A stretch of DNA of 64,000 bases, taken from Adiantum capillus-veneris (lineage: Eukaryota; Streptophyta; Polypodiopsida; Polypodiales; Pteridaceae). The stretch is taken from contig CM043942.1 of assembly GCA_014529385.2 (NCBI GenBank), positions 21,436,991-21,500,990 on the forward strand, written 5' to 3'. Every line of letters begins with the position of its first letter. The stretch's first letter is position 1. This document shows, piece after piece, positions 51,387-61,784 of the stretch. A program made the position numbers and the translations under genes. The notes below the pieces were generated by a model. The model was given only the letters and a program-made list of their open reading frames with translations, had not been told where the DNA came from and did not search any database.

Positions 51387-51540
51387 AAAGTGGTGGGATC
51401 TACGGAGGAAGTTGAAGGGGCGTATCTTGAGGATGACAGATGACGGTTAAAAAGTCAACCTCAAGGACGCGAGCAGGATTTGTACCCAGTCGGCCACAGT
51501 GAGAGGCTCACACTCTATCCACATGCATGCGAGCATTTGG
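51387..51540 (-). repeat. Candidate tRNA-derived SINE head
   Basis: The minus strand from about 51525 reads GTGGATAGAGTGTGAGCC, a GTGAG/CTCAC stem with a 3-base loop, then GTGGCCGACTGGGTACAAATCC. The last part is two bases from a pol III B box inside a T-arm (GGGTTCGAATCC). The body continues to the poly-C/G tract at 51386. No second copy and no target duplication are seen. Confidence 0.35.
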
Positions 51541-52876
51541 TTGTCCAAAGGGGGAAATCAAAGCATATAAAGTAAACCAAAATGTTGAAAAGTAAACTCA
51601 GACTTAAAAAGTAAACTCGGACACATCTGGCTTTTGAAGAGGGTTTCACATTTCGTACCCTACTTTCCTTCCGTCAATCCCATGGCTTACACGTCGATCA
51701 ATACCCCGTGTTACTTATTCATGAGGCCATGCAAAGGTGACTTCACATTTTGAACTAGGCTTGATCGTGAGACTTGATGTAGGTAGGCTTCGTGAAGCAA
51801 GAAATGCTTCGGGAGCATGGGCTTCAAAGTAATGACTCATGAGCTACATCGAATGGATACAATTGTGGTGGAATCTGCTAATAAATCGGACTTTGTTTTT
51901 GTGGTTGGGGTAACAAGTGGGGCATTGACAACTCCTCCTAAAGGAGGATTCATGAGAAAGCTCTGAAGCCAACCCCTTCTCGCGAGCGCATAATGTATGA
52001 CAACATGGTGTGAATGTGTTCAGTCAAAGTAAGGATGTTGATGGCTTCAAGATGCAAGTCAACTTTAACCCTGACATCGCTCTCCATAGCTTGAAGGCAT
52101 GTTGTGCAAAATCGGTGGTGCTCTATTATATGGACAATACGAATGTTGGCCCAAGGCTTATGGGATTGATTGGCTGCTCTTTTCAGAAATAGGAATAAGG
52201 TACAACAATTTACAATGGTGGGCAAGAGTTTCTTTATGGCTGCATTTGCCTCTAAGCAAGCGGTTTAAGATTTTGTCTTAAGAGGAGGTGTGCAGGGCAC
52301 ATCGTCTTTTGCATGTCATGACGTGGACAACGAAGTTTTGCCCGGATGAAGAGTTCATGCACCCTTGTCGAGAGTGACTCACGTCCAAAAGCCTTCTACG
52401 TTGGTTGCATGATCACATTCAGTACATTGCTTCAAGGTTGTCCCAGGTGCTTCTGCCAAAGCTACAAGTGAATGAGATTAGGATTGGATAATAAGGTGTG
52501 CGTTTTGTGCAAAGCGGACAGAGCCATTCCAAAAATTATGGTTCTCAACATGGGACCCTTTGAAGCTTTTCAACAAGAAGAAGCGTTTACTTCATTCCCA
52601 TGGCATGCTAAAAATGTCGCAAGATTGGGCATTATGCTAAGCATTGTCCTATGGCAGGGGTAGCCAATGAACCACTAGTCAAAGTCACATGCAAGTGGGT
52701 TGATAGAGATCTCAAGCACCCTTTGAGTGAGAACTCAAGCATGAAATGGAGATAGCAAGTGAGAAGGATGTGGTTGAGCATGCAATCACTGAGAATATTG
52801 GTTCATTTGTTCAAAAAAATAGAAGACGAAGAGCAAAATATGAGAGTCCTCCTTGTCAAGAGTGAAACCCGCATAT

Positions 52877-53040
52877 TAACCTCCTCGACCGGTGAGTGTC
52901 TTTGATGATTGGAACCTTCCCTTTTTCCTTTTCTTCTTCCTTTTCTACAATTGGAACCTTCCCTTTTTCCTTTTCTTCTTCATTTTGATACGAATGGCAT
53001 TTTAGGCACATCAAAGACACTCACCGGGTCTAGGAGGTTA
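52877..53040. mobile_element. MITE-like element, 164 bp with 31/32-bp inverted ends
   Basis: The left end (52877-52907) begins TAACCTCCTCGACCGGTGAG and ends TCTTTGATG. The right end (53009-53040) is its reverse complement apart from one substitution and a one-base insertion. The interior is a 40-odd-bp tandem duplication (TTGGAACCTTCCC...TTCTTCTTC twice). If the outer TA is a target duplication, it would fit a Tc1/mariner-derived MITE; this is not certain. Confidence 0.75.
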
Positions 53041-53359
53041 AAGACACTCCAATGCTATGATTGTGATTTGGGTAGCCCAGTGACCAAACACCATACAACG
53101 ACACGGTACCGGCTAACACACCACGATCAAAAAGCTATTTCCAAGCCATCGTCTTTCAACAGATACCCTTTTTTTTTGTTTGGGGGGGGGGGGGGGGCGG
53201 GGGGGATTTTCAGTAAACGTAATTCATTGGCTAAAAAAATATGAGTTTTATCAATATACAAAACCACATGGGTAGAGCAGACCAAAAACTGACATATATC
53301 TATGTATGCAAATCCCCGCAAGCACTAGCTCACCCACAACCTGAAGAAGTAGCTCTCCG

Positions 53360-54733
53360 TCAGTATTGAAAGTTGGGTGACGCTGGAATACTACCAACCT
53401 CTGCCCATTTGCGCCCAAAATCCACAGGGAAATCCCCACGAGCTGGTGATTCTAGGTAGCTTGAAAGTGCAGGGCTTGAACGCATAGGGTTCACTTTCGC
53501 CGTGGATCTCAGGCCTGCCGCCGCAACCATAAGCGACTTATCGAGGTGTTGCAGTCGAAAATCATCATCAGAGTGGAAAAGATAATGATAATGGTGATGG
53601 TGATGGTGATGTACGTGTCTTGCCTTATTCAATTGAGCCCCCTCCATCACATCATCATGGACATTGTGATCCCCTGGAGGCATTGCCCCTACTCCTATGT
53701 GGGCTCCTTTACCTTGCCCATGCGCGGCTTTACCAGTCAGGGATGCTTGTGAATGAGGACTATAGTGGAGATGATGATGGTGATGATAATCCTGCGCACT
53801 GTCTTCAGATTCATCATCACCTGCTATGCTGCCTCCGCCACTAGCATGCAAATGGAGATGTGTGATACTATGTAAAGCCTTTGCAAGCCCATGAAAGGAC
53901 ATGCGGCCCGGCCTCATTTTATGCTTCCTAGCTTCTCCTCCGCATGTCGCATCCGCAGGAGGGGAGCGCTTACATGTCTGCTTTGCAACCTGTTTAGCTG
54001 CATCCCCATAATGGCAAAACATGTCATACACGGCTTGCTTGGACTGCTTGTCAAAGAGTTCAGATGTGTTGAGGAAATCTTGATGAGGGACGGACGGCGG
54101 CGAATTTGGGGGTGAAACTGAATTCTGAGGTGCATCACATAAGGAAAATACCTTCTGCTGATTGAGATCAAACCCTGTATGCAAGTCTTCAAGCTGCCCA
54201 TCTAAACTGGGCTCACAAAGCTCTGCATCCAGCTTTTTGGACATTGCGACAAGCTCGAAGGAGTCGAAAAGCGAGCTCCCACAGTCCCAACATGCAGAGG
54301 AATCCATCGAAACGAGCTCAAGAGAGGGCTGATCATGGAAGGGCTCCATAGCTATGTCTTGATCTGCATTTGGGGATGCATCCATTCCTGTAGGGTCATC
54401 CTGATCTGATGCATCACCAAAGTTGGGCATGCAATCGACTTGAGAGAAGGATGAGCTACTGCCTGAGAACTTGTCTATGCTGCTGGAGGAGCTGGTAAAG
54501 CTGGTGGCATCTGAGGCCTGAGAGGGTAAAATGCTCGCACGTGTAGCTGCTTCACGCTGGAAGCGAGAAGATGAAAGGCGAGCCGTGCAGCGAGATGCAA
54601 ATGCCTCCGACTTCCCTGCACCGGGCGCTATATTTCCTCCACTCCTCTGATACCATGCCCATGCTGCTGCCTTCACCCTTGCCTCCCTCTCTTTTGGGAG
54701 CCTCTGATCTCCCACTGCCTCTGCAGCCACCAT
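53360..54733 (-). CDS. Plant-type protein of unknown function, His-rich
   Basis: A single 457-residue frame without stops, MVAAEAVGDQRLPKEREARV at the start. Visible parts: an N-terminal AWAWYQRSGG segment (about 25-35); Ser-rich region (60-95); acidic middle (SLELVSMDSSACWDCGSSLFDSFELVAMSKKLD, about 135-170); a conserved-looking block QAVYDMFCHYGDAAKQVAKQTCK (about 233-255); KMRPGRMSFHGLAKALHSITHLHLHASGGG (270-300). Two His-rich runs follow (YHHHHHLHY and VHHHHHHHYHY), and the end reads MRSSPALSSYLESPARGDFP...SIPASPNFQY, TGA. No signal peptide or membrane span is seen. The layout resembles plant-only proteins of unknown role; I cannot name the family. It is the only intact non-transposon frame here. 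The upstream 600 bases are pyrimidine-rich on this strand, with (CA)n and (CT)n. Confidence 0.7.
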   Translation of the reverse strand: MVAAEAVGDQRLPKEREARVKAAAWAWYQRSGGNIAPGAGKSEAFASRCTARLSSSRFQREAATRASILPSQASDATSFTSSSSSIDKFSGSSSSFSQVDCMPNFGDASDQDDPTGMDASPNADQDIAMEPFHDQPSLELVSMDSSACWDCGSSLFDSFELVAMSKKLDAELCEPSLDGQLEDLHTGFDLNQQKVFSLCDAPQNSVSPPNSPPSVPHQDFLNTSELFDKQSKQAVYDMFCHYGDAAKQVAKQTCKRSPPADATCGGEARKHKMRPGRMSFHGLAKALHSITHLHLHASGGGSIAGDDESEDSAQDYHHHHHLHYSPHSQASLTGKAAHGQGKGAHIGVGAMPPGDHNVHDDVMEGAQLNKARHVHHHHHHHYHYLFHSDDDFRLQHLDKSLMVAAAGLRSTAKVNPMRSSPALSSYLESPARGDFPVDFGRKWAEVGSIPASPNFQY

Positions 54734-54847
54734 TATGCAGCTATGTTAACGCTAACGAAGGGCCGGACCAAGATACTGCTTATGGATATTGGTATTGCTT
54801 CTACATGCTTCTTTGCTGTGGAGTGTGCGCGCGGTGGCGTTCTGATG

Positions 54848-54939
<92 letters not shown>

Positions 54940-55330
54940 CAACGTGGGGAAGAAAAGAAAGAGGTGAGTGTGGGGAAGCAACTCTATTTGAAAGTGCGTG
55001 TGTGGGAGAGAGAGAGAGAGAGAGAGAGTGCGCCTCCAAGAGAAGCTCTAATTCCAATCAGAGCTCGTAAATGTCGAGCCAAACTGCAATAACTTCAGAT
55101 GTGTAGAGAACTGATGTAGTACAGGTGTCGAGGAAATGGAGCCGAAGGAGTTGTCGGAGGGAAGAGAGAGAGAGAGAGAGAGTGTGTCACAGTGTGAGAG
55201 AGAGACTCTGAGAGGCGAGCCCGGGGAAGTCGAGAAGGTGAAAGAGAGAGAGAGAGAGAGAGAGGAATCAGCTGGAGTCTGGACTGATGAGGAGAGATCG
55301 ATCATCGTAGAGAGATGAGGGAAGATCTTG
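54734..55330 (-). promoter_or_regulatory. Pyrimidine-rich 5' region of the His-rich gene
   Basis: On the gene's strand this holds (CT)n at 55010-55027, 55164-55180, 55195-55203 and 55247-55263, then (CT)n (54892-54934) and (AC)n (54848-54890) next to the start codon. CT-rich leaders and Y-patches are common in plant promoters. No TATA box is obvious. Confidence 0.4.
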
Positions 55331-55450
55331 GGAGAGCTCACAAAAACCACAAAAAGATATGTTGTGTAGGAGGGGGTGGGGTCGGGGGTTGTGTGGTGCT
55401 GCTGCCTCCGCCACCTTGTCATCCTCTCTGCATCACGGGCCCCTGTTCTG

Positions 55451-56070
55451 AACAAAATCCGCTTGTTTTTTCCGATTCTGGGTAGGCCCTAGTCATCTCT
55501 CTCGATATTCTGTCCACCTTCGGAATTCACATCCGTTTACCAAAAGGAAAATAAATCCAAGCGCTTAAATGCTACTTTGCGCTTTCCCAATCTCTCTCTC
55601 TTTCCCCTTAGGGTAGAGGGGCCAGTAAACAGCAGGGTCCCAAAAGAGAGACACTTTGAAGACACCTCAGTATAATCCATACTAATATCACAACGTGGAG
55701 AAACAAAAAAATGGAGGGGACTATCCCACAGCACACCGCATAGGATGCATGGTTTTTGTGCATAGCCTTGTTGCATGCAAATCGTGTTGGTACTTTCTCC
55801 TCTTTGCAACGCTCCCCTTCCCTTGCTTTATTCTGAAGACTCATCAGCTTTCCCCCCTTGGGGAAAGCAGACATGGCTTTGCTTGAAGCCGTGAGAAATG
55901 GGCTCACTCCTAATCCAGTCCCTTTGCATAGGAGTTTGATAGCGGTCTTAAGCACCCACAAAACAAATGGTTTTTGGGAGAGAAATCCTTGTGTATGATG
56001 CACACATCCTACATTGGTAGTTTGCCGATGTAGTGTGCAAGGGCTGCCTGAGGCCCAAACACAGTGCGCT

Positions 56071-56101
<31 letters not shown>

Positions 56102-56222
56102 CCTCCCCTCCCCTCCCCTTTATGGCTAGCCCACAGGTCCATGTCCAAAACATCCTGCAAAATTGGAATTAACTAAATGCAAAGAAGAAAGGTAGAATTC
56201 TCAACGTACAAGATGCTTATAA
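55451..56222. other. No gene; 28-base poly-C
   Basis: C tract at 56071-56098 followed by (CCCTC)n. Open frames here are not convincing. Confidence 0.5.
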
Positions 56223-57217
56223 TTACCTCTTGTTGCTTATCCTCATCATCCATAGGTTTTGTGGCTTCAAGGTTGATAGAAGGGATTTTTTCTCATATTG
56301 TTCATGGGTGTTGTGCGAACCAAGTGAGTCATGGCGGATAGGAGTTTGGTTAAAAACAAACCTGGCCTTTGTTGTAATAAATTCCTTATCGTGACATGAC
56401 TCTGCTCTACATCGAGAATTTTTTATGTCACCAGTGCAATTGTGTCCAGCAACAAAGTCCCCCAATGGAAGTAGCTTGTCATCTGTAGGTTTTGGTGTAG
56501 GCATTCATCTAGTCGGACGCTAAAAGCTGATGAGGCGGCTGATCTCCACCTCGAGTATGGCTGCAGGGTCACAGTTGACGGGGTCGGGCACCTCGGAGGT
56601 GTCGGCAATCTGCTCTCTCACTGCAATTGCCCCTTCCAAGTCGTGGGGATATTCGACAGCTTGTAGTCTTTGCTCACTCTAGACATCTATAGGGGCGGGC
56701 TTGGGATCTTTACGATCCGGCAACAACCCACCCACTACCAGATGCGAGATCTCCATCTCCTATAAGGAGAGATCCTCATTGACAAGGAAGTAGAGAGTGG
56801 CAAATTTGTTGGACAAGAAAGATTGCCCGACTTTGTGCTTCTTGAAGGAGTGTGCAACTTCCTTCGTCACTTGACAGAAGTGGTGCGCCTCTTTTGCAAT
56901 CACCTCAACGAGGGCTAGTGATCTCTTTGAAAATGCAGTGTCCCCCTTGTGGATGTAGCGAAGTAGGTCACATGGCAACCACAACATGGTGTTGTCTTCA
57001 AAATTCACTGCATAGTTGATTATATGCACATGCATATACTCTATGATGTCCTGAAAAGTGTCATTGTGGAGTTGCATGGTTTTCTTTAAATCCATTGTGT
57101 GAGTGAAGAATCTGTGAAGACCATTGCGTCCAACATATTTGGTGTCCTCTAGGAAAAGAAGGAACCATGAAAGGGTGTGTGTGGCTCTTGCGATGATGTT
57201 GTCGAGTGGGAGGAGAA
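56223..57217 (-). pseudogene. Decayed unrecognised frame with three TAG and one TGA
   Basis: On the minus strand one phase runs from about 57217 (ILLPLDNIIARATHTLSWFLLF) through GLHRFFTHTMDLKKTMQLHN, MLWLPCDLLRYIHKGDTAFS and KFATLYFLVNEDLSL to LLPLGDFVAGHNCTG and a TAA at 56223. It is interrupted by TAG at 56760, 56679 and 56520 and TGA at 56505 (lower coordinates). There is no frameshift over 330 codons. TAG at each place could be a former CAG. I do not recognise the family. The sequence before 57217 could be a splice acceptor (GCTAG). It may be an exon of a dead host gene together with 57593-58101. Confidence 0.45.
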
Positions 57218-57241
57218 TGCGCTAGCATGTGCTGCCATGGT

Positions 57242-57242
<1 letters not shown>

Positions 57243-57306
<64 letters not shown>

Positions 57307-57377
57307 TTGATATTGAAGATAGAAAAAATAAAAAGCCCCCTCCCTTTTACATAACCCCCCCCCCCCCCCCCCCCCCC
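57243..57377. repeat. (CT)30 microsatellite and poly-C tract
   Basis: (CT)n at 57243-57302; C run at 57354-57377. Confidence 0.95.
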
Positions 57378-57592
57378 ACCCACTCCCGCCTGATGCACAA
57401 AAAAAGACCAACCCAAAGCTCTCTGAGATACATGCAAAGACACATGGGTGCACAGACAAACACTCAAACAAAAATTAAAAAACTTAATCAATGACAGTGA
57501 TACTATAACGACAAAAAAGTTTCTTATTTCCATTAAACAAAATGCTTTACAATGTGGCATTAGACTCGGTTACATTGATCTATTGGATCAAC

Positions 57593-58101
57593 TTAAGATA
57601 GTGCACTTCCAACCCTCCACTCCTCTTGCACTTTCACGGTTGCCTTCATTATCTGAAACAACAAAAAAGCTTTTAGCAAGACTAACATTGGGAGGGACAC
57701 ATGTAGACAACAAAGAAATTTAACTGACCTTGTGCGGATTGAAACGAAAGTGGGCATCTTTGATATCTTCGTAGCCCAAGATAATCAAGTGTTCTCGTAT
57801 GTTGGAGAGAGTCCAGTGATCACTGACTTGCACAATCTTAGAAACACCATTTGACAAAGTAATGTGCATGTCAAATGTCACAAAATCAACAACACTGGAT
57901 GGTATGGGTATCCACTTTTCACTCTTATATATCCAACGCTCAGTGGAAGCGTAGGTACAAAGTAGTGCGCACTATAAGATATCGTATCGCGATACCTGAA
58001 GCCACCACCTTGCACTTGTATTTATCTCCTTGGTGCACTCCCTCAACCATTCCCCAATTATCTCCAAATACAAGTTTTAGTGCTTCATACATACATTCTT
58101 G
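57593..58101 (-). pseudogene. Exon-like segments with plausible splice sites, unrecognised
   Basis: The first segment (58101-57940) opens after GTTTTGTAG (acceptor-like) with QECMYEALKLVFGDNWGMVE and stays open for 54 codons. A second, overlapping in another phase (57971-57729), reads WIPIPSSVVDFVTFDMHITL...HWTLSNIREHLIILGYEDIK and ends at AAG|GTCAGT, a good donor. A 76-base intron ends TTGTTTCAG (57653), and a 19-codon last exon ends at TAA 57593-57595. The two segments need a frameshift to join. The family is not recognised. It could be the upstream part of the decayed frame at 56223-57217. Confidence 0.35.
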
Positions 58102-58891
58102 CTACAAAACATAGTAGGTGTGACACTGAATGGCAATGTATTGAACACGTGTACAAAAATATGCATCGGGCAACACCAACTGAGCCCTACTGATCTGGAA
58201 GCCTTCCCAAATTTTAATGACTTCAGAGAAAATGTCGGAAAGATTCTTCTTCACTCTAAAGAGTGACCAAACATCGGGTTATGGCCATTCCATGCTTAGT
58301 AATGAAGGTTTGTCAATAGCAATAATCTTACCATATCTATCCTCCAAGGCTGGCACTACATACATGTGAGTAGAAGAATATTCTGCATTACATCAACATC
58401 TAAGGTGGCCAGTTGGGAAGCATCATAGCACCAATGTTGGTGTGAAGAGCGTTGAAGGTTCCTGTGAGACTCTTGATTGGTTGTTCCTCAACAAAGTCGA
58501 ATGGGAATATATCTATGACAACACCAAAAACTATTAAGTCAAAAACAAATAACAAGGATTTAGAATTTGCAATCAACAAATGTTTTATGACTTACAATTT
58601 AATGGAAAATCTCTTGAGCTTCCATTCGACAAGCCAGGGATTTAGTATTTACATAATTACCACAAATTCTGTGTGATCACAAGGTCTTATTGACACATTT
58701 ACATGATTACACTTAACAATATGATCACAAAGAATCCGGTTTAGGGCGACCTAAAAACCCACTAAAATCCCACCGGGCTTTTACGTTTTCCTTGCGGGCC
58801 CGCTGGGAATACTGAAAAGCCCGACAAGCCCGCAGAATTATATATATACAGGCCTGATCAGACCCGCTAGGTGTTATTTCTTTGCTTCATC

Positions 58892-58928
<37 letters not shown>

Positions 58929-59245
58929 CTCATCGACTGCCTTTGCAGGTACGTCGAGAGGAGAGAGGAGAGAGGAGAGAGGGAGAGAGGGGGTCGTGTG
59001 GGAGTGTGCTCTACATCGATGCGAGTACCTGACCACACGATCCGAGTATGTGTTGTGTGTGTATGCATTGTGTGGTAGTGTGCTTTTTATCGTATTGCGT
59101 GGCAGTCATAAGGTACGTTACCACACAATGGGAGTGTGTGCGTAAGCTATTCTACAGAACAATGCTTACCACGGGGACATCACCTCGGTGATGCGGGGAA
59201 GATGGTGTACTTGTGGTAAGTATCGGCTTACTGTCTGGGTACTAC

Positions 59246-59540
59246 GTCGGTAACACGGCGAATCTAGTATCCTTATGGTAAGTCAACTTTCCTTCTCCTT
59301 TCCCAAAAAACATATGGACATCGATCGATAACGCGGCTATATGATGTTCGTATGCAAGCCATTATTTCTCCTTAGATTCAGGCGGCACTCGATCGGTAAC
59401 ACGGCTAATAGACTGTTGTTTATTAGAAGCATCTGTTTTTGCATAAATGTGGTGTTCAGGTCGTTAACCCGACCGTCCGAACCCAGCAGTTAATTTTTTA
59501 AGTATTAAGTATATTAAATACTTGGTTGGTAACACGGCTG
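59246..59540 (+). repeat. Four copies of GGTAACACGGC near the hAT 3' side
   Basis: GTCGGTAACACGGCGA (59246), ATCGATAACGCGGCTA (59323), GATCGGTAACACGGCTAA (59389-59408) and GTTGGTAACACGGCTG (59524), with a weaker one at 59183. Regular subterminal repeats of this kind are where Ac/hAT transposases bind; that use is by analogy. Confidence 0.7.
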
Positions 59541-59651
59541 TGAAGAGTATTTCATATACAAGTGTTTGAATTGTTTGATTTTGTTGTTTTTAAGTGTCCA
59601 TATGAAATTATATACTAGCTAATCATATTCAAAAGAATGATTTATTCATCA

Positions 59652-59980
59652 ATCATCGCTATTTTAAATGCTACATTTACATAAATTATATGCAAAAAAG
59701 AATTTGCACATAATTTGCATGTTAAAAAAAAAAATTTTAATCTTTTTAAAGGACCTCAAGCATTATCGCTATTTTTAATGCTTCATTTACATAAACTCTC
59801 TGTAAAAACGAATTTGCACACAATTTGCCTGTTAAATATTCTTTTGTATCTTTTTAAAGAGCATCAATTATCATCGCTATTTGAATGCTACATTTACATA
59901 AATTCTATGTAAAAAAGTGTGTGAACACAATTTGTATATTAAATATTTATTTCTATCATTTTAAAGAGCAAGACATTCTT
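59652..59980 (+). repeat. Three tandem copies of a 109-bp AT-rich unit
   Basis: ATCGCTATTTT-AATGCT(A/T)CATTTACATAAA, GAATTTGCACA, AATTTGC and TTTTAAAG(A/G)A recur with steps of 110 and 108. Confidence 0.9.
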
Positions 59981-60079
59981 TGCAATTTTCTAGGCCGATT
60001 TGTATACTTCGAATGTTTTAAATGTTTTTGAAGTCTTTAAGTCGATGTGTGCTTTGTTTGAATTAGTATGTGCTCTCCA

Positions 60080-61327
60080 TCATTCATCATCCACCACTTC
60101 CATGCAGGTTGCTTTTTTGCCCATTACCTGTACAAAATCATTTGCAAAAGGACCTTCTTTAAATATAAATGCACTCATTTCTTTGATGCAATCAATTTGG
60201 TCCTGAACGTTGGAGTAGAATGTGTTGACCACATGATAGAGATCGTTGACTCCCTCTGTATTGGACATCAGATCTAAATTCCAATACTCTAGATCGAGCA
60301 TGTAATCAACGGTATGGAGTGGACTATGAGCGCTCTTCCACCTTGCATGAAAATACTTGGCCAAAATTTTTTGTTGTTTGCCAGAGAAAGGTAGTCGCCA
60401 CTCCTTCTCTACTACTGACTCTTTCAGCTCTTCGGGATTTTCAAGACTTTGTTGGAGTGACCACCATGTCATCCACACTTTGCCCAAGTTTGGCGCCCTT
60501 TGATCAAGGTTGCGGATCGCGAATATAACGGGCATCATTTCATGGCATGCATCCATTACACTCCTCCACCAAGCAGCCTTGTTTACATTGCCACATAGAC
60601 ATGTAATTTTATCTTTCACTTTTTCTTTCTGCTCAAGCTGCCATTCATCAAAGGCCGTGCAATTGAATGTGTCAATCACAACACATTCATTGCGGAGAAG
60701 TGATTCCAAGGTATAAAAGTGTGTGCAGAACCGAGTTTCAGTAGGAAGTTTCAACATCATTGACATACGCAAATCGAGCACTCTTTGTTGTTTCAAGATA
60801 AATTTCACAACTTGACGTGCTGTATCAATTATTTTGGCAAACCATGTGGTTTCTTCGCTAGTGTACTAATTCTTCAGCACCAAGTTTAAGCTATGCATTT
60901 ACAACCATTGGCAAAAATGTGTGGAAAAGCACTTCTTTATTAATTTACTGCCATTTTTATAATTCTTTGCGTTGTCCATGACTACTTGAACGACATGTTC
61001 AGCACCAATTTCTTTAATTACATTAATCAAGACCTCAAAAATGTATTTGCCACTTTTAATTGCATCTAAACTATCAATCACCGTTATAAATATTTCTCCC
61101 CTTGGACAAACCATCATTACATTGATCAGCGATCTTCTTTGAACATTTGACCAGCCATCACTCACAATTGTACATCCTGAAAGCGAAATATTCCCAAGGA
61201 TTATTTTGTCAACACGCTCTTTGACTTCGATGTAACATTTGTCCAAGAAAACATTTTGTATCGTGTGATAAGAAGGAGCTGAAAATCCTAGGCGAAACTC
61301 ACCGATTTTCTTCCAAGCAGCTTCCAA
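60080..61327 (-). pseudogene. hAT transposase, DUF659-like region and middle part
   Basis: In one phase from 61327: FRLGFSAPSYHTIQNVFLDK, then GCTIVSDGWSNVQRRSLINVMM and VDSLDAIKSGKYIFEVL-like text with HVVQVVMDNAKNYKNGSKLI. This is the DUF659 pattern (SDGW and TDNA-type Asp residues) that carries part of the RNase H-like catalytic core of many plant hAT transposases. TAA (60899-60901) and TAG (60866-60868) interrupt MHSLNLVLKN. The frame then goes on: LPTETRFCTHFYTLESLL (the TRW/TRF block) and KAAWWRSVMDACHEMMPVI, to TGA at 60080. The C-terminal hAT dimerisation domain is not found. Confidence 0.8.
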
Positions 61328-61413
61328 TGATTTCTATCTACCATGACCAAAGCACTTTCAATAAAGAATATTGCTTTCGCGACTGCAGTTTGTGCTTCTT
61401 TTAGAGATTGCAC

Positions 61414-61784
61414 TCAAAAACTTTGATGTAATGATTTTTGACGCATTTGACCAATTCCACCTTCATTGTGACGCTTAAAAGGAACACTGCCTGGAATTTC
61501 CTCTCCCTGTAGAGGTTGTTCTCCAAGGTTAATTGGCGTCGCTACAAGATTTGTGGAGTTAATATTTGGCTCTGAGAACTCTTGACTCGAAGCCACAGAG
61601 CTATATATATGTTGTCTCTTGCCACCCTTTTGGTGAGCTCTTCTTTCAAACGATTTGCAACTACAAATGCCTGAGGATGTTTACATTTCTTACAACTCTT
61701 TTTAATGCTACCCAAAAAATGATCCCTAATACGTGGTGCACTGCCAAATTTTATTGTGTCACAAAATTTACATTGCCACTCCAT
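61414..61784 (-). pseudogene. hAT transposase N-terminal BED-type zinc finger
   Basis: MEWQCKFCDTIKFGSAPRIRDHFLGSIKKSCKKCKHP has the BED layout: WxCxxC, then HxxG and a later Cys pair. This finger binds transposon DNA ends. The frame shifts near 61560-61600 into EQPLQGEEIPGSVPFKRHNE (61596-61414), a linker, and again before the DUF659 part. Confidence 0.65.

Noticed and set aside
60868-61327. Functional hAT transposase
   Set aside because: TAA and TAG interrupt a conserved block and the C-terminal dimerisation domain is missing.
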